Shown: positions 17,161 through 25,319 of the stretch, in pieces
Layout: the number at the start of each line of letters is the position of its first letter
Numbering within the stretch: the stretch's first letter is position 1
Notes under the pieces: model-generated
What the model was told of the DNA's origin: nothing
What the model saw: the letters and a program-made list of their open reading frames with translations, nothing else
Databases searched by the model: none
Made by a program: the position numbers and the translations under genes
NCBI GenBank assembly: GCA_020845895.1
Contig: JADLEX010000095.1
Location: 1 to 62,074, forward strand
DNA: 62,074 nucleotides
Origin: Deltaproteobacteria bacterium
Lineage (GTDB): Bacteria; Lernaellota; Lernaellaia; JACKCT01
Direction of reading: 5' to 3'

Positions 17161-17555
17161 AGCCGGGATTCTGGAAAAACGCCTTCGCGGTGGAAGGCGC
17201 CGACGAGGCGGAATTCACGGACGAGGAGCGCGACCTCGCCGGGCGCGTGGCGCGAAAAATTGTGGACCGGGGGCTCGGGCTGCCGGGCGTGCTCTTCATC
17301 GAGTCGGCCCGGCCGCTGAATTTCGTGGGGTCGCAGGCGCTCGCGTATTTCGAGCCGATCGTGCGGGGCCTCGTGGACTGGGACGACTACACGCGGTTTC
17401 GCGTGATGCTCGAACGGCGCGGCAGCGTGGAACTGATCCTCGGCGCGATCGAGGCCGCCGAAGCCGAGCGCACGATCGAGATCGCGCGGGCGCGGCGTGA
17501 GCGCGAGCCCGGTTGGTTTGTGCGGCACTGGCGCAGGTGGCGAAGCGGGAAATGA
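17157..17555 (+). CDS. hypothetical protein, partner of the PH-like protein
   Basis: A 132-residue hydrophilic protein starting at the GTG that overlaps the upstream stop. It has an acidic first third, a central segment (LPGVLFIESARPLNFVGSQAL) and an Arg-rich helical C-terminus; no signal peptide or membrane segment. No family recognised. The tight overlap suggests it works with, or is produced in a fixed ratio to, the membrane protein before it. Confidence 0.65.
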   Translation: MKPGFWKNAFAVEGADEAEFTDEERDLAGRVARKIVDRGLGLPGVLFIESARPLNFVGSQALAYFEPIVRGLVDWDDYTRFRVMLERRGSVELILGAIEAAEAERTIEIARARREREPGWFVRHWRRWRSGK

Positions 17556-17574
17556 GCAAGGATTAGCGTGGGGC

Positions 17575-17640
17575 GTGTGGAACAGGCGCCCCCGCCTGTT
17601 CGGCATTTGCACAGTCCCGCATCGGCGGGACTGTGCCACA
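17575..17640. repeat. three-way-junction palindromic repeat, family A, copy 1
   Basis: TGTGG (17576-17580) pairs with CCACA (17636-17640) around two hairpins: an 8-base stem AACAGGCG/CGCCTGTT (17581-17600) and a 12-base stem GCACAGTCCCGC/GCGGGACTGTGC (17609-17636). It fills the gap before the mutL-like gene. A related element with the same CTGTGCCACA end lies at 40584-40620. Confidence 0.7.
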
Positions 17641-17670
17641 TGACGAAAACACGAGGATGAAGGCGGCGAC

Positions 17671-19491
17671 ATGGCCATCGACCCGGAAAAGATCAACGTG
17701 ATACTCGCGACGGACTGCGGTTCGACGACGACGAAGGCGATCCTGATCCAGAAGATCAACGGCGAATACCGGCAGACGCACCGCGGCGAAGCGCCGACGA
17801 CCGTCGAAGCGCCCTTCGAGGACGTGACGATGGGCGTGCTGAATTCCGTCACCGAGGTCGGCGAGCTCGCGGGCCGTCGGCTGATCGACGAGAACGGCAA
17901 AATCATCCGCCCGGCCACGGCGACCGAAGGCTGCGACATCTACATCTCGACGTCCAGCGCGGGCGGCGGATTGCAGATGATGGTCGCGGGGGTCGTGCGC
18001 AAGATGACGGCGGAATCCGCGGAGCGCGCGGCGCTGGGCGCGGGGTCGATCGTCATGGACGTGATCTGCGCCAACGACAACCGCCTGCCCCACGAACAAA
18101 TCGAACGCATCCGCCAGCTTCGCCCCGACATGATTCTTCTCTCGGGCGGCATCGATGGCGGCACCAAGAGCCACGTGGTGGAACTCGCGCAGGTCATCGC
18201 CGCCGCGAACCCGCGACCACGCCTGGGGTCGGACTACAAACTGCCTGTGATCTACGCGGGGAACAAAGACGCCCGCGAACACATCGAGGAAGAGCTCGCG
18301 CACAAGACTGAGCTGTTCGTGGTGGACAATCTGCGCCCTGTGCTCGAGCGCGAAAACCTCGCACCCGCCCGCGAAAAGATCCACGACCTGTTCATGGAAC
18401 ACGTCATGGCGCAGGCGCCGGGGTACTCGAAGCTGATGGCGATGACCGACGCGCCGATCATGCCCACGCCCGCCGCCGTCGGCGACATTTTGCAGGAAAT
18501 CGCCCGCCAGCAGGGCATCAACGCGGTGGCGGTGGACATCGGCGGCGCGACGACCGACGTCTTCTCCGTCTTCGACGGCGAGTTCAACCGCACCGTGTCG
18601 GCGAACCTGGGCATGAGCTATTCGATCTCCAACGTCTTCGCCGAGGCGGGTCTCGACAACGTCATGCGCTGGGTGCCCTTCGACATGGACGAGGTCGAGC
18701 TGCGCAACAGCGTGAAGAACAAGATGATCCGCCCGACGACGATTCCGCAGGACATGGAATCGCTGATCTTCGAGCAGGCGATCGCGAAAGAGGCCCTGCG
18801 CCTCGCGTTCATCCAGCACAAGTCGTTCGCGACACGGCTCAAGGGCGTGCAGCAGCAACGCACGATCGGCGACACCTTCGACCAGTCGTCGTCGGGCGAA
18901 ACGCTCGTCAACATGCTCAAGCTCGATCTGCTCGTCGCGTCGGGCGGTGTTCTCTCCCACGCGCCGCGCATGAGCCAGACCGCGCTGATGCTGATCGACG
19001 CCTTCGCGCCCGAGGGCTTCACGCGCCTCGCCAAGGACTCGATCTTCATGATGCCGCATCTGGGCGTGACCGCGCAGGTGCATCCCAAGGCCGCGACCGA
19101 GGTGTTCGAAAAAGACTGCCTGATTTATCTGGGCACCGTGGTCGCTCCGACGGGCGCACCCAAGGCGGGCAAGGAAACGGGTTCATTCGAGATCACGTTC
19201 GCCGATGGTCGCGTGGAAAAAGGTGCGCTGATGGCGGGCGAGATCAAGTTCTTCCCACTGGGCGCGGGCGAAACGGCGAAGATGACTTTCAGTCCGGCCC
19301 GCGGTCTTGACGTGGGCGGCGGCAAGGGCGCGGCGGTGACGCGCGAGGTCCACGGCGGAACCGTCGGGTTGTTTCTCGACGGACGCGGTCGGCCGCTCGA
19401 ACTGCCGACCGCCGTCGCCGACCGCGTGCGTTCGCTGACCGCCGGTATGACCACCCTCGACGTTTATCCCGCGTCCGCGTTGACGCGATAG
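17671..19491 (+). CDS. glmL: MutL/GlmL-family ATPase (glutamate mutase-associated)
   Basis: A 606-residue cytoplasmic ASKHA-fold protein of the MutL family of clostridial glutamate mutase operons (unrelated to mismatch repair MutL). Phosphate loop 1 is ATDCGSTTTKAIL (D15); phosphate loop 2 is VDIGGATTDVF (D289). Further family segments are STSSAGGGLQMMVAG and LLSGGIDGGTKSHVVELAQ. Such proteins are thought to act as chaperone-like reactivases of B12-dependent mutases. No glutamate mutase S or E subunit lies in this window, so the client is unknown; the symbol denotes family only. The next gene starts ten bases after the stop and is its usual partner. Confidence 0.85.
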   Translation: MAIDPEKINVILATDCGSTTTKAILIQKINGEYRQTHRGEAPTTVEAPFEDVTMGVLNSVTEVGELAGRRLIDENGKIIRPATATEGCDIYISTSSAGGGLQMMVAGVVRKMTAESAERAALGAGSIVMDVICANDNRLPHEQIERIRQLRPDMILLSGGIDGGTKSHVVELAQVIAAANPRPRLGSDYKLPVIYAGNKDAREHIEEELAHKTELFVVDNLRPVLERENLAPAREKIHDLFMEHVMAQAPGYSKLMAMTDAPIMPTPAAVGDILQEIARQQGINAVAVDIGGATTDVFSVFDGEFNRTVSANLGMSYSISNVFAEAGLDNVMRWVPFDMDEVELRNSVKNKMIRPTTIPQDMESLIFEQAIAKEALRLAFIQHKSFATRLKGVQQQRTIGDTFDQSSSGETLVNMLKLDLLVASGGVLSHAPRMSQTALMLIDAFAPEGFTRLAKDSIFMMPHLGVTAQVHPKAATEVFEKDCLIYLGTVVAPTGAPKAGKETGSFEITFADGRVEKGALMAGEIKFFPLGAGETAKMTFSPARGLDVGGGKGAAVTREVHGGTVGLFLDGRGRPLELPTAVADRVRSLTAGMTTLDVYPASALTR

Positions 19492-19501
19492 GGGCGAAAC
19501 C

Positions 19502-20626
19502 ATGGCCCACGCATACACACCGGGACTCAAGGTTTCCACCGGCTACCTGCTACGCAAGCGGCGCATCCTGCCTCTGCGGGGCGATGTATCGGTGACCGTC
19601 GGCCAAACCGTCCTGCCCGACGACGTGGTCGCGCGCACGGCGTTGCCCGGCAATGCCAAGCTCGTCAACGTCGCGGGGCTGCTGTCGATCTCGCCCGAAG
19701 AAGTGAAGGACGCGATGCTCAAGAAGCCCGGCGATCCCGTGACCGAGGGCGACGTGATCGCGACAGCCAAGAGCTTTTTCGGCCTGTTCAAATCGGTCGC
19801 CAAGGCCGACATGACGGGCACCATCGAAGACGTCAACGCCGTGACCGGACAGGTGCTGCTGCGCGGTGCGCCGATCCCCGTCGAGGTGCGCGCCTACGTG
19901 CGCGGAACGGTCACGGAGATCGTGCCGTCGGAAGGGTGCGTGGTCGAGACCTTCGGCACCTTCGTGCAGGGCATCTTCGGCATCGGCGGCGAGACGCACG
20001 GTCGCGTCGCCATGGCGTGTTCGTCGCCGTCGCAGCATCTCACCGACGACCTGATCAAACCCGAGCACAAAGGGTGCGTGGTTGTCGGCGGAAATCTCGT
20101 CACGGCCAAGGCGCTGAAAAAGGCGATCCAGATCGGGGTCAAGGCGGTGGTGTCGGGCGGGTTCCACGATCAGGATCTCAAGGAATTTCTGGGCTACGAC
20201 CTGGGCGTCGCCATCACGGGCCACGAAAAACTCGGCGTCACGCTGGTGGTGACCGAAGGTTTCGGCGAGATCGACATGGCGCGCAAGACCTTCGATCTGC
20301 TCGCGGCGCACGTCGGCGAGGAGTGCAGCGTCAACGGCGCGACGCAGATCCGCGCGGGCGTCATCCGGCCCGAGGTCGTCATTCCCGCGCCGTCCGCCAA
20401 GGTCGCCGCGACGGGCGACACCGGGCCCAAGCCGCTCGAAATCGGCTCGGTCATCCGCATCATCCGCTCGCCGTATTTCGGACGCATCGGCAAGGTGGCG
20501 CTGCTGCCGTCAGAGCCGACGGTGCTCGGCTCCGAAAGCCGCGCGCGCATCTTGCACGTGCGCTTGGAAAACGACACCGAGGACCGGGTCGTGCCCCGCG
20601 CCAACGTCGAGATGATCGAGGATTAA
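19502..20626 (+). CDS. conserved partner of the MutL-like ATPase, KOW-like C-terminus
   Basis: A 374-residue cytoplasmic protein ten bases downstream of the mutL-like gene, in an arrangement I recall from other anaerobe and deltaproteobacterial genomes. The N-terminal region (GYLLRKRRILPLRGDVSV, DDVVARTALPGN) looks like a barrel-sandwich hybrid; the middle has glycine-rich Rossmann-like strands (GCVVVGGNLVTAKALKKA, AVVSGGFHDQDLK); the last 60 residues (SPYFGRIGKVALLPSEP, NVEMIE) look like a KOW-type beta barrel. No catalytic motif is clear. It is probably a partner in assembling or repairing a metallo- or B12 enzyme. Function is inference from linkage. Confidence 0.7.
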   Translation: MAHAYTPGLKVSTGYLLRKRRILPLRGDVSVTVGQTVLPDDVVARTALPGNAKLVNVAGLLSISPEEVKDAMLKKPGDPVTEGDVIATAKSFFGLFKSVAKADMTGTIEDVNAVTGQVLLRGAPIPVEVRAYVRGTVTEIVPSEGCVVETFGTFVQGIFGIGGETHGRVAMACSSPSQHLTDDLIKPEHKGCVVVGGNLVTAKALKKAIQIGVKAVVSGGFHDQDLKEFLGYDLGVAITGHEKLGVTLVVTEGFGEIDMARKTFDLLAAHVGEECSVNGATQIRAGVIRPEVVIPAPSAKVAATGDTGPKPLEIGSVIRIIRSPYFGRIGKVALLPSEPTVLGSESRARILHVRLENDTEDRVVPRANVEMIED

Positions 20627-20647
20627 CGGGGCCGCGCCGCCCGCGCG

Positions 20648-21673
20648 TCAGAACCCGCAGCCCGAGCTGCCGTTGTTGCCGGATGAAGACGGCTCGCTGT
20701 CGTCGTCGTTCGCGGAAGCTTCGTCATCACCCGCGTCATCGTCGATGGTCCCGTCGTCATCGTCCGGAAACCAGTCGTCGTCGGCATCGTCATCCTGATC
20801 GTCATCGACGTCGTCGTCGCCGGAATCGTCGTCCGCGTCATCGTCCGAATCGTCGTCCGCGGGCTGCGTCGATGTGGTCGTCGTCGTCGTGGTTGTGGTC
20901 GTCGTGGTCGTCGTGGGATTCAGACTCGGATCGAAGAACCCTTCCCAGGTTCGCTCCTGCAAATAGCGGTAGCCGTCGTTCTGCCCCGGGTGGATGCAAT
21001 CGCCCGAGGGGAAGTACCGCGCGGGCGAGGGACGCGAGTAGTTCGGCGCGCCGGGCACGTCGTCCACCTCCTGCAACGTGCCGAGCAGATCGACCGCGTA
21101 CACCTGATCGTAGTCCGTGGCGATGTCCTGCGTGATCTGCGTGATCTCGGCGAAAAGCTGGTTTTTCGAATACGTGTTTCCGCCGAGCGCGAGTTGCCCC
21201 AACACGATGCACTCGGTGTCGTGCTCGAAGTTCGGGAAGTCGTAGGCGTTCACGGCGATCTTCATCTGCGGGCGGATGGCGAGGATCGCGTCGATCACCG
21301 TGCGCAGGCTGTCGTCGATCACCGGGAACACGCCGTCGCCGTAGCCGCCGAGCAAATAGCCGTCGAGCAGGTCGTTGCCCCCGAGGCTGATGACGACCCA
21401 CTGCACCTCGGGATGGCCGAGCAGGTACGCGAGCGCGTTGATGAGCCAGGGCGAATTCGGCATCGCCCATAGCGTGGCCGTGGTGCCCGGCTCGCCGAAA
21501 TTATAGACGGTGGCGAGCTGGCCGTGGGAAACGAGCACCGATTGCATGTCGTCGGACCAGCCGTCGGCCCAACTGTCGCCCAGAGACATCACGTGGATCG
21601 GCGCGCCGAACGCGGACGTTCCCACGACCGCGCTGACCAGAACGAATATCGATGCCACAGCCCAATGACGCAT
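20648..21673 (-). CDS. secreted SGNH/GDSL hydrolase with Thr/Asp-rich tail ending in Cys-Gly-Phe
   Basis: A 341-residue exported protein; ATG 21673 has GAGGTGA seven bases upstream. The signal peptide (residues 1-23, cleavage near AFG) is followed by a complete SGNH domain: S34 in LGDSWADG, Gly in GEPGTTATL, Asn in LGGNDLL, and the D-x2-H pair in GDCIHPG. From about residue 245 comes a run of 14 Thr, then about 70 residues dominated by Asp, interrupted by DDDWFPDDDDG, and a Ser/Gly end GNNGSSGCGF. There is no C-terminal membrane helix. The tail resembles those of the FG-GAP and Kelch proteins in this window and may attach the enzyme to the surface. The substrate is unknown. Confidence 0.85.
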   Translation of the reverse strand: MRHWAVASIFVLVSAVVGTSAFGAPIHVMSLGDSWADGWSDDMQSVLVSHGQLATVYNFGEPGTTATLWAMPNSPWLINALAYLLGHPEVQWVVISLGGNDLLDGYLLGGYGDGVFPVIDDSLRTVIDAILAIRPQMKIAVNAYDFPNFEHDTECIVLGQLALGGNTYSKNQLFAEITQITQDIATDYDQVYAVDLLGTLQEVDDVPGAPNYSRPSPARYFPSGDCIHPGQNDGYRYLQERTWEGFFDPSLNPTTTTTTTTTTTTTTSTQPADDDSDDDADDDSGDDDVDDDQDDDADDDWFPDDDDGTIDDDAGDDEASANDDDSEPSSSGNNGSSGCGF

Positions 21674-21751
21674 GGGGCTCACCTCAAGGAATCTCGAATG
21701 TCGCCGAAACGCGCGAACAAATCCAGTCGGTCGCGGCCGCGTCGCCGAACG

Positions 21752-22195
21752 TCACAATCCGGCGATCAGCATGAGCGCGCCGATGGGGAAGAAAACCAGA
21801 CCCGCGCCGATCGCGATCCACGCCGCGAAAGTGGAGCCGGGGTCGAGGTAGCTGACCGACGGGTCGTTCGGGTCGTAGCGAATATCCGTTTCATCGGGGA
21901 TCGCCGCCGCGCGCTTTTCGGCGTCGGCGCGTGAGCGCCCCGTCACGTAAGGCGCATAGCGATCGCTCTCGTACTCCACGCCGTTCACCGCGTAGCGATA
22001 CTTGACGGCCACGTTCCACCGGTAGCCCGGCTCCGACGGAACCGCCGCCGTCTGCGCGGCTGCGCCCTTGTGGAGCACCCGCGCCCGCGCGACGGGCCAC
22101 CGGTGCACGGCAGCGACCTTGACGTGCAGGCGCGCGCCCGCGATTCCGGCGACGAGGCCAATCAGGCACATCATCACCCAGCCGAAGGTTTCCAT
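21752..22195 (-). CDS. DUF3592 membrane protein
   Basis: A 147-residue protein starting at ATG 22195, six bases after GGAG. Two transmembrane segments (about residues 3-22 and 124-145) flank an extracytoplasmic beta domain with the DUF3592 signature (NVAVKYRYAVNGVEYESDR, then IRYDPNDPSVSYLDPG). The length is normal for the family. DUF3592 proteins occur widely; their role is unknown. Confidence 0.8.
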   Translation of the reverse strand: METFGWVMMCLIGLVAGIAGARLHVKVAAVHRWPVARARVLHKGAAAQTAAVPSEPGYRWNVAVKYRYAVNGVEYESDRYAPYVTGRSRADAEKRAAAIPDETDIRYDPNDPSVSYLDPGSTFAAWIAIGAGLVFFPIGALMLIAGL

Positions 22196-22308
22196 GATCG
22201 ACTCCGATTGCGTCCGCGATAAATCACGAACCCACGTCATAGACGATCGGACGGCGCGTGGATTAAGTTGAGATCAAAGATTTCACCATCACGCATTCGG
22301 AGACGATC

Positions 22309-22860
22309 ATGGCCCTCACCCCGTCCAACATGCTGCCCCTCGGCACGCCCGCGCCCGACTTTCACCTGCCCGATCCGGCCGGCAAAACGCACGCCCTCGC
22401 CGATTTCGCCCCCGCCCCCGCGCTGCTGGTGGCGTTCATCTGCAACCACTGTCCGTACGTGAAGCACATCAAGACCGATTTCGCCCGGCTCGTGCGCGAG
22501 TATCAGGCAAAGGGCGTGGCCGTCGTCGCGATCAACGCCAACGACTGGACGAAGTACCCCGACGACAGCCCGCCAGCGATGGCGAAGGACGCGGCCGATT
22601 TCGGATACACCTTTCCTTATCTCGTGGACGAGACGCAGTCTGTCGCCCGCGCCTACGACGCCGCCTGCACGCCGGATTTCTATCTTTTCGACGGCGATCG
22701 TCGGCTCGTGTATCGCGGCCAGATCGACGACAGTCGCCCCGGCAACGGCCTGCCGGTCACCGGCGCGGACCTGACGACGGCGGTCGACGCCGTGCTCACG
22801 GGCCGGGCCGTCGCCGCGCCGCAGAAACCGAGCATCGGCTGCAACATCAAGTGGCGCTGA
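22309..22860 (+). CDS. thioredoxin-fold AhpC/TSA-type thiol oxidoreductase
   Basis: A 183-residue cytoplasmic protein with GGAG six bases upstream of its ATG. It has the thioredoxin-like fold of the ResA/peroxiredoxin-like group: GTPAPDFHLPD at the start, a redox CxxC at C45/C48 (FICNHCPYV), then VAINANDWTKYPDDSP and CTPDFYLFD before the cis-Pro region. The NHCPY form of the CxxC is typical of a subgroup of thioredoxin-family proteins seen next to biosynthetic or redox genes. It probably reduces a disulfide or peroxide. PlsC follows after 72 bases. Confidence 0.85.
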   Translation: MALTPSNMLPLGTPAPDFHLPDPAGKTHALADFAPAPALLVAFICNHCPYVKHIKTDFARLVREYQAKGVAVVAINANDWTKYPDDSPPAMAKDAADFGYTFPYLVDETQSVARAYDAACTPDFYLFDGDRRLVYRGQIDDSRPGNGLPVTGADLTTAVDAVLTGRAVAAPQKPSIGCNIKWR

Positions 22861-22932
22861 CGAAACATCAGGTGGCGCTGAAGCCCGTGTGGACGGCTTG
22901 TCGCTGCTCGACGCACTCCGCAAAATGACGCG

Positions 22933-23634
22933 ATGCTCAAATTGACCCCGCGCTCGCTGGTCGCGCTGCCGGTCGTGTACGCGGCGACGCCCGTCGCGGC
23001 CGCGGCGGCCATCGTCGGCGAGTTCACGACGGGCGGAGACTCCGCGGACCGCGTCGCACGGGTGTGGGCGCGCGCGGTGGCTGCGTCGATGGGCATGACG
23101 CTCACTGCCGTGGGCACGGATCGCATCGACCCGTCGCGCTCGTACGTCGTGGTCAGCAACCACCAGAGCCACCTCGACACCATCGCGCTCGTGCTCAGCT
23201 CGCCCGTGCCGCTGCGCATGCTGGCGAAAAAAAGCCTCTTCTACATTCCCGTCTTCGGCCAAGCCATGCGCGTCGTCGGCCACATCCCCATCGATCGGCA
23301 AAAGGGCAAGACCGATTTCGCGGCGCTGGCCCGCCACTGCGAGCGACTGCGTGCGCGCGGCCGGTCGATCATGGTCTTCCCCGAGGGCACGCGGCAAAAC
23401 GACGGCACGCTGCACGAGTTCAAGTCCGGCGCGTTCCGTATCGCCACGTCGCTCGGCCTGCCAGTCGTCCCCGTCGCGATCCGCGGCACGGGCGCCGTCC
23501 TGCCGCCGCATTCGCTGGCCGTGACGCCGGGGGAGGTGCGGATCGAATGGCTCGACCCGATTCCCTCCGAAGGCGCGGACCCGGACGAACTCATGGCGGT
23601 CGTGCACGACGTGATCGCCGGGAGTTTGAGTTGA
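22933..23634 (+). CDS. plsC: 1-acyl-sn-glycerol-3-phosphate acyltransferase
   Basis: A 233-residue PlsC-family enzyme that transfers a fatty acyl group to lysophosphatidate at the inner membrane. The catalytic HX4D motif is NHQSHLD (H77, D82) and the substrate motif is FPEGTRQ (from F149). One hydrophobic N-terminal segment (about residues 8-28) anchors it. VPVAIRGTGAVLP marks the family's fourth block. The length is typical. It is the last gene before the strong promoter of the outer-membrane barrel gene. Confidence 0.9.
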   Translation: MLKLTPRSLVALPVVYAATPVAAAAAIVGEFTTGGDSADRVARVWARAVAASMGMTLTAVGTDRIDPSRSYVVVSNHQSHLDTIALVLSSPVPLRMLAKKSLFYIPVFGQAMRVVGHIPIDRQKGKTDFAALARHCERLRARGRSIMVFPEGTRQNDGTLHEFKSGAFRIATSLGLPVVPVAIRGTGAVLPPHSLAVTPGEVRIEWLDPIPSEGADPDELMAVVHDVIAGSLS

Positions 23635-23700
23635 CATTGGGTCCGATGGGTTCGTCCTCCGGATGCCGCACAAAAACGCCCAAAAATCGCAATCTTCGGC

Positions 23701-23755
23701 CCGAAATTTCGTTGACGGGCCTTGCGCGGGCACGCTATAAATAACCGAAATTTCG
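23701..23755 (+). promoter_or_regulatory. sigma70-type promoter bracketed by two CCGAAATTTCG elements
   Basis: TTGACG (23712-23717), an 18-base spacer and TATAAA (23736-23741) form the best -35/-10 pair I found in the window, about 105 bases upstream of the barrel gene. The 11-base element CCGAAATTTCG, whose last ten bases are a perfect palindrome, occurs just before the -35 (23701-23711) and just after the -10 (23745-23755), 44 bases apart, i.e. about four helical turns. This looks like a paired operator. Confidence 0.65.
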
Positions 23756-23847
23756 AACACGCTCGCATTCGTCCCAAATCCGGCCCTATTTCGCGCCATC
23801 GGCGCGGTGCATGTTTTCTGTGCGAAGTCACGGAGGAAGGAGAGACC

Positions 23848-25122
23848 ATGACCATGAGACGGACCCTAATGTGGTCGCTCGTCGCGGTGCTCTGCGCGAC
23901 GGGCGCATACGCGGGCGATTTCGAGTACAGCCCTCGCCATCTGGCCCTCGCGGACACGGGCAACGCGATTTTCAACCCGGCGATCCTGCCGCCGGTGCTG
24001 GAGAACATCGCCGGCGCGTGCGATTCGAACCAGTTCTACGTCGGCGGTAGCACGCGCAACACGGTGCTCGCGGGCGTCGGGTCGGACAGCGACGCCGACT
24101 ACAACTTCCTGGACATCGAGAGCGGATCGTACATCCAGGGCGTTTTCCCCGTGGGTGAAACCAAGGACGACGACTGGACCGACCGAGCGGGGATCGTGTT
24201 CCAGCCCGGTATGCAGGCGCAGTACCTGCGCGTCAAGACGAACCGCGAAGACTCGAACCTGGAACTCGCCGACTCGCTGCTCGCGGTTTCGCCGACGATT
24301 CGCTTCGGCGCGGCGTACGGGTTCCATGAGATCTTCGCCATGGGGATCGGCTTCACGATGATCCCGACGACGATCTTCAACTCGGCGATCACCGGTACGC
24401 AGGACACGCCCGACGGCACGACGAACAAGGACATCGAGGACAAGTTCACGATGGCCGGATCGTTCATGATCCTGCCCGAGGTCGGATTCCTCTTCCGCAC
24501 CCCCGAACGCATGCAGTTCGGCCTCACCTACGAGATGGGCTACGCGGCCAAGGCCAAGCGCGAAATCGAGCACTCGCAGGTGCCGGGCGACATCGACTAC
24601 GAGACCGAGGTCGCGTACATCAAGCCGCACAACATCGGCCTTGGCTGGGCGTACGAGATTCCGAAAGAAGACAACTTCTACGTGTCGATCGATTTCGACG
24701 TGTACTTCCGGCAGCAGTACGAGGGCGACACGTGGGTGATGCGCGGTCGCGAATCGTACACGCAGAACGATGAGGACGAGGACGGCAACGCGATCGAGGA
24801 AGAGACGGTGGATCCGAACGAGGACCGCCTGGGCGAGGAATTCTACGCCTCCACCAACGGTCGCTATGTGTTCTCGACGGCGGTCGAGAAGGCGTGGGAG
24901 ACGGTCGGCATCCGCGGTGGCCTCGGCTACTCCGCCGAGACCGGCCTCGATCGCGACCGGCCGGTTTCGACGTTCTTCGCCACCGTCGGCCCGACGCTCT
25001 ACTTCGACGAGACGATCTTCATGAGCGCCGGCGGACGGCTCGACCTGGGCTTCGCACGCGCCGAGACGACTTACGCCGCGGCGGGCGGCGGCGCCTCGTT
25101 GTCGCTGGGCGGCACGTTCTAG
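23848..25122 (+). CDS. outer-membrane beta-barrel protein, FadL/OmpP1-like
   Basis: A 424-residue exported protein with a very strong ribosome site (GGAGGAAGGAGAG). The signal peptide ends at about residue 23 (AYAG). The mature protein alternates short amphipathic strands with acidic loops, has a FadL-like middle (SPTIRFGAAYGFHEIFAMGIGF, described here as a strand pair) and ends in ...SLSLGGTF with the C-terminal Phe required by the BAM machinery. An acidic loop near residue 310 (EDEDGN) is unusually charged. It probably forms a channel for hydrophobic compounds, but substrate is inference. A strong promoter precedes it and an intrinsic terminator follows 41 bases after the stop, so it is monocistronic and likely abundant. 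Confidence 0.8.
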   Translation: MTMRRTLMWSLVAVLCATGAYAGDFEYSPRHLALADTGNAIFNPAILPPVLENIAGACDSNQFYVGGSTRNTVLAGVGSDSDADYNFLDIESGSYIQGVFPVGETKDDDWTDRAGIVFQPGMQAQYLRVKTNREDSNLELADSLLAVSPTIRFGAAYGFHEIFAMGIGFTMIPTTIFNSAITGTQDTPDGTTNKDIEDKFTMAGSFMILPEVGFLFRTPERMQFGLTYEMGYAAKAKREIEHSQVPGDIDYETEVAYIKPHNIGLGWAYEIPKEDNFYVSIDFDVYFRQQYEGDTWVMRGRESYTQNDEDEDGNAIEEETVDPNEDRLGEEFYASTNGRYVFSTAVEKAWETVGIRGGLGYSAETGLDRDRPVSTFFATVGPTLYFDETIFMSAGGRLDLGFARAETTYAAAGGGASLSLGGTF

Positions 25123-25162
25123 TTCCGTTTTCGACGCAAGACTCCATCGAAGAAGCATCGCG

Positions 25163-25191
25163 AACCCCGGGGCGACCCGGGGTTTGTTTTT
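25163..25191 (+). terminator. intrinsic terminator of the barrel gene
   Basis: Arms AACCCCGG (25163-25170) and CCGGGGTT (25177-25184) with a 6-base loop are followed by a T-rich run TTTGTTTTT. It lies 41 bases after the barrel gene's stop. Confidence 0.85.
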
Positions 25192-25319
25192 GAGTCGTGC
25201 GCGCGGAGCGGGGGAAACACTTCGGTGGCGACGCGGAATCGTCACGAAGGGGAATGCGCCGCGTCACGCCGATTCTGTAATAACGCGCCGCAATGTCGCC
25301 ACATCAAGAGGTCCCCGTC

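Noticed and set aside
18500-18700. Long open frames antisense to the mutL-like gene and other GC-rich genes
   Set aside because: High GC makes long antisense frames common; these show Arg/His/Ala-rich composition and no domain motifs.
20690-20920. Poly-Asp/poly-Thr coding DNA as simple triplet slippage
   Set aside because: Codons alternate (GAC/GAT, ACG/ACC) while the residue is kept, which fits selection at protein level better than recent slippage alone.
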